Shown here one piece after another: positions 14,310-16,107 of a stretch of DNA of 16,107 nucleotides. Origin of the DNA: Roseburia sp. (GTDB taxonomy: Bacteria > Bacillota > Clostridia > Lachnospirales > Lachnospiraceae); assembly GCA_030844625.1 (NCBI GenBank), contig JAUUNJ010000022.1:1-16107 (forward strand), in the 5' to 3' direction. Position numbers and translations under genes: made by a program. A model generated the notes under the pieces. The model had not been told where the DNA came from, did no database searches, and was given only the letters and a program-made list of their open reading frames with translations. Position 1 is the first letter of the stretch; each line of letters starts with the position of its first letter.

Positions 14310-14873
14310 ATGGAAAGATTTTTTGCATACATTCAGGATTCTTACAACTACAGTAATTATGAAATAAAACTATTAAGATATTTCATTCTGACAATGTCAT
14401 CAGAGATTAGTAAATTGACTATTATTTTTACTTTTTTTGCCTGCATTGGAAAATTTACCGAAAGCCTGCTTTGTATGTCTGTTATGCTAATTTTAAGATT
14501 AAGCGGTGGCGGCTTTCACTGCGAGCATTACATAAGTTGCCTGCTATTTAGTTTTTTATTTGTAGCCGCCTCTGTTTTTCTTGCACAAGTGATTATACCC
14601 GGTTCCATAATTATGGCTCTGACTATGGCGTTCTGTATTGTCGTAGCCTATAGAATGGCTCCTGTTGTTTCGCACCACAGACCAAAACCCACACAGGAAC
14701 TTATAAAGAGGTCTAAAATTGTTAATTTATTTTTTTTATTTATATGTTTATTGGCTGTAACAGCATTCCATACCAATCATTATTTTATAATAATTTTTTG
14801 GCTATGCGTTTTACACACCGTTCAGCTTTTAATAACAAAAATACAAAAAGGAGGAATGTACCATGTTCTTTGA
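14310..14873 (+). CDS. agrB: AgrB-family autoinducer peptide processing peptidase
   Basis: The 187-residue integral membrane cysteine endopeptidase is predicted to cleave the C-terminal tail of the AgrD-like precursor and catalyse ring closure of the autoinducing peptide. The core motif RLSGGGFHCEHYISC (63-77) contains His70 and Cys77, seven residues apart, matching the catalytic His77/Cys84 pair of S. aureus AgrB. Hydrophobic segments occur at ~25-47, ~52-62, ~77-98, ~99-116, ~136-150 and ~155-172. The conserved basic motif HHRPKP (121-126), characteristic of this family, sits before the last two segments. Length is almost that of staphylococcal AgrB. The start is supported by AAAGGAG 9 bases upstream. 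The 3' end overlaps the agrD-like gene by 11 bases and encodes its ribosome binding site, indicating coupled expression. Confidence 0.95.
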   Translation: MERFFAYIQDSYNYSNYEIKLLRYFILTMSSEISKLTIIFTFFACIGKFTESLLCMSVMLILRLSGGGFHCEHYISCLLFSFLFVAASVFLAQVIIPGSIIMALTMAFCIVVAYRMAPVVSHHRPKPTQELIKRSKIVNLFFLFICLLAVTAFHTNHYFIIIFWLCVLHTVQLLITKIQKGGMYHVL

Positions 14874-14973
14874 TTTTACCAATTTTGCAATTAAGTTCTC
14901 AAAAACTTGGGGACTTCATTTTCCAAGTTCTTTATTTTTTGGTGAATACGATTTTCCACAGGAAGAAGAGTAA
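14863..14973 (+). CDS. agrD: AgrD-like autoinducing peptide precursor (serine in place of cysteine)
   Basis: A 36-codon gene starts inside the end of agrB with AAGGAGG 8 bases before its ATG. The product begins with an amphipathic leader (MFFDFTNFAIKFSKTW, 1-16) like the membrane-anchoring leader of AgrD; staphylococcal AgrD also contains FFDF. A short core, LHFPSSLFF (18-26), and an acidic tail, GEYDFPQEEE (27-36), follow, the tail resembling the DEVEVPKEL recognition tail of S. aureus AgrD. Aligning the tails puts the C-terminal ring residue at Phe26 and the ring-closing residue of a five-membered ring at Ser22. There is no cysteine in the whole peptide, so a lactone rather than a thiolactone is predicted. 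Partner enzyme AgrB is immediately upstream. Identity as AgrD is well supported by position, layout and charge; the exact mature peptide is inference. Confidence 0.85.
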   Translation: MFFDFTNFAIKFSKTWGLHFPSSLFFGEYDFPQEEE

Positions 14974-14984
14974 TTTAGCCAAAA

Positions 14985-15022
14985 AGAGAAAAGCTGACAG
15001 CATTGACTGTCAGCTTTTCTCT
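14985..15022. terminator. Bidirectional terminator between agrD and the convergent histidine kinase gene
   Basis: AGAGAAAAGCTGACAG (14985-15000) and CTGTCAGCTTTTCTCT (15007-15022) form a 16-bp perfect stem with a 6-nt loop. It starts 11 bases after the agrD stop. The right arm also encodes the last residues (REKS) and stop of the convergent kinase gene, so the same bases end both transcripts and the reading frame. Confidence 0.93.
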
Positions 15023-16107
15023 CTATATATTTCTACATTAAATTCTATATAATTCTTTTCATTTAGCATTTGGTTCTCTACTATTATTTGCCCTTTTCCA
15101 TCCAACATTTTCTTTACATTATATAATCCCAATCCTCTATCTTTTCCCTTTGTGCTATAACCTTTCTGGAACATTTTACCTATTTCTTCCTGTGTCATAT
15201 ATGCCGATTGATTTCTACATTTAATCACAACTTTATCATCATAGTCCTTAAGTATATATCTTACAGTTTTATTATCTTTATTTTTTATTACATATTCAGA
15301 AGCATTATCTAAAAGTATTCCCGACAATTCAATCATTTCGTAAGTTGCCAAATTACATTTTGCATTACTTAATAGAATATCAAATTCAAATGAAGCACCT
15401 TTCTTTTCCCATTCTGTAAATTTTGTATAAAGAAAACCTGCTAATATTTTATCCTTACATTTGGTTAAAATACTATCATATTTGCTTTCTTTCATTATAT
15501 AATCACAATATTTCTTTTGGTTTTCCACTAGTTCTTCAAAATTTTCTGCTGTAAGATGCATGCCATATATAGCGGCAATTTGATTTTTAAAATCATGTTG
15601 CCTTATTCTTATATTTTCAATCATTCCTTCAAAGGTCTTTCCATATAATTCATGCATATATAATTCAAGGTTCTTTTGCTTTATCTCATAACGATCTTTT
15701 TGCCAGTTAAATACTATTCCAACAACCACAAACGCAAGCAAAGCTGTTGTAAAATACGAAAGAATTTCCATTTCTTCCTCAACCTTATAACTAACAAATA
15801 AATATATGAATAATATAAAAACTATACATAATACTCTAATAATAACTTGATCATATTCAATTGTTTTATTATAAAGTGTATTATACTGTAATCTAAAACA
15901 ACTATATATAATTGCCATAATAAATAATGCTAAAACATTTATTATTAAAGCACTGATTGAATCATCAACAATAATATCTGAAAATAAACTTACCGGAAAT
16001 GCAATAAGTAATTGTAATGAACCGGATATTAAAATATTGAACAGTATTAAAATGATATCATCTATTATTTTAATTCTAAATTCAATTAATATGTATATAA
16101 ACATTAC
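15010..16107 (-). CDS. AgrC-like sensor histidine kinase (HPK10/GHKL type), N-terminus probably outside window
   Basis: At least 364 residues are visible. Four membrane segments (~15-37, ~51-70, ~88-106, ~113-133) precede a cytoplasmic kinase core. The H-box is RIRQHDFKNQIAAIYGMH with phospho-accepting His170; the N-box is IELSGILLDNASEYV (Asn267); the G-box is DRGLGLYNVKKML (322-334). The HDFKNQ motif and lack of a HisKA dimerisation domain place it in the HPK10 family, which senses peptide pheromones and partners with LytTR response regulators. AgrC proteins normally have six or seven membrane segments and ~430 residues, and the frame is still open at the window end, so the apparent ATG at 16104 is probably internal. 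It is convergent with agrBD, not in one operon. The expected AgrA-type regulator is not in the window. The DNA here is visibly more AT-rich than the housekeeping genes. Confidence 0.93.
   Translation of the reverse strand, partial: VMFIYILIEFRIKIIDDIILILFNILISGSLQLLIAFPVSLFSDIIVDDSISALIINVLALFIMAIIYSCFRLQYNTLYNKTIEYDQVIIRVLCIVFILFIYLFVSYKVEEEMEILSYFTTALLAFVVVGIVFNWQKDRYEIKQKNLELYMHELYGKTFEGMIENIRIRQHDFKNQIAAIYGMHLTAENFEELVENQKKYCDYIMKESKYDSILTKCKDKILAGFLYTKFTEWEKKGASFEFDILLSNAKCNLATYEMIELSGILLDNASEYVIKNKDNKTVRYILKDYDDKVVIKCRNQSAYMTQEEIGKMFQKGYSTKGKDRGLGLYNVKKMLDGKGQIIVENQMLNEKNYIEFNVEIYREKS

Noticed and set aside
14744..15052. 102-codon + strand frame overlapping agrB, agrD and the terminator
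   Set aside because: It is out of frame with both genes, runs through a perfect terminator hairpin and has no ribosome binding site; it is a shadow of the real genes.

Overview
The window looks like a chromosomal segment of a low-GC Gram-positive anaerobe, most likely a Lachnospiraceae-type Clostridia. The reasons are AT-rich DNA, strong AGGAGG-type ribosome binding sites, a gdpP-rplI-dnaB operon, a clostridial 2[4Fe-4S] ferredoxin, a TIGR03905-type TSCPD protein, and an agr-type peptide signalling locus. Species assignment would need a search. No rRNA, tRNA, CRISPR array or transposase is visible.

Layout. At 1-780 (+) is the C-terminal part of a HAMP-containing sensor histidine kinase, followed by a small ferredoxin gene (884-1057, +) and a bidirectional terminator. 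From 1146 to 5835 (-) lies a housekeeping block: gdpP (c-di-AMP phosphodiesterase), rplI (ribosomal protein L9), dnaB (replicative helicase), a terminator, and a MerR-type regulator whose apparent promoter is nested in that terminator. A small unrecognised + strand gene (6162-6428) is followed by another bidirectional terminator. Then come, on the minus strand, pgi, a membrane protein of unknown function, and an MTA/SAH nucleosidase (mtn).

From 9516 to 13776 (-) lies a cell-surface polymer block. It holds a glycosyltransferase-2/glycerophosphotransferase fusion protein, then a TagG/Wzm-like permease and a TagH/Wzt-like ATPase behind a consensus promoter, ending in a small four-cysteine TSCPD protein. 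Together these suggest synthesis and export of a teichoic-acid-like or other phosphoglycerol-containing wall polymer.

The last 2.3 kb is an agr-type quorum-sensing locus. An AgrB-family peptidase gene (14310-14873, +) overlaps a 36-codon agrD-like gene (14863-14973, +), and a convergent AgrC-like histidine kinase (15010-16107, -) runs off the window end. The AgrD-like peptide has no cysteine: a serine sits where the thiolactone cysteine normally lies, so a lactone-type autoinducer is predicted. The 533-base region upstream of agrB holds a pair of LytTR/AgrA-like direct repeats with exactly 12 bp between them and a 12-bp perfect inverted repeat. It also holds, on the opposite strand, a candidate structured RNA with a 5' hairpin, a 22-bp central hairpin that pairs only as minus-strand RNA (it uses G-U pairs), and a 3' terminator. 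The layout resembles the staphylococcal agr P2/RNAIII arrangement, but that comparison is inference. This locus is the most interesting part of the window.
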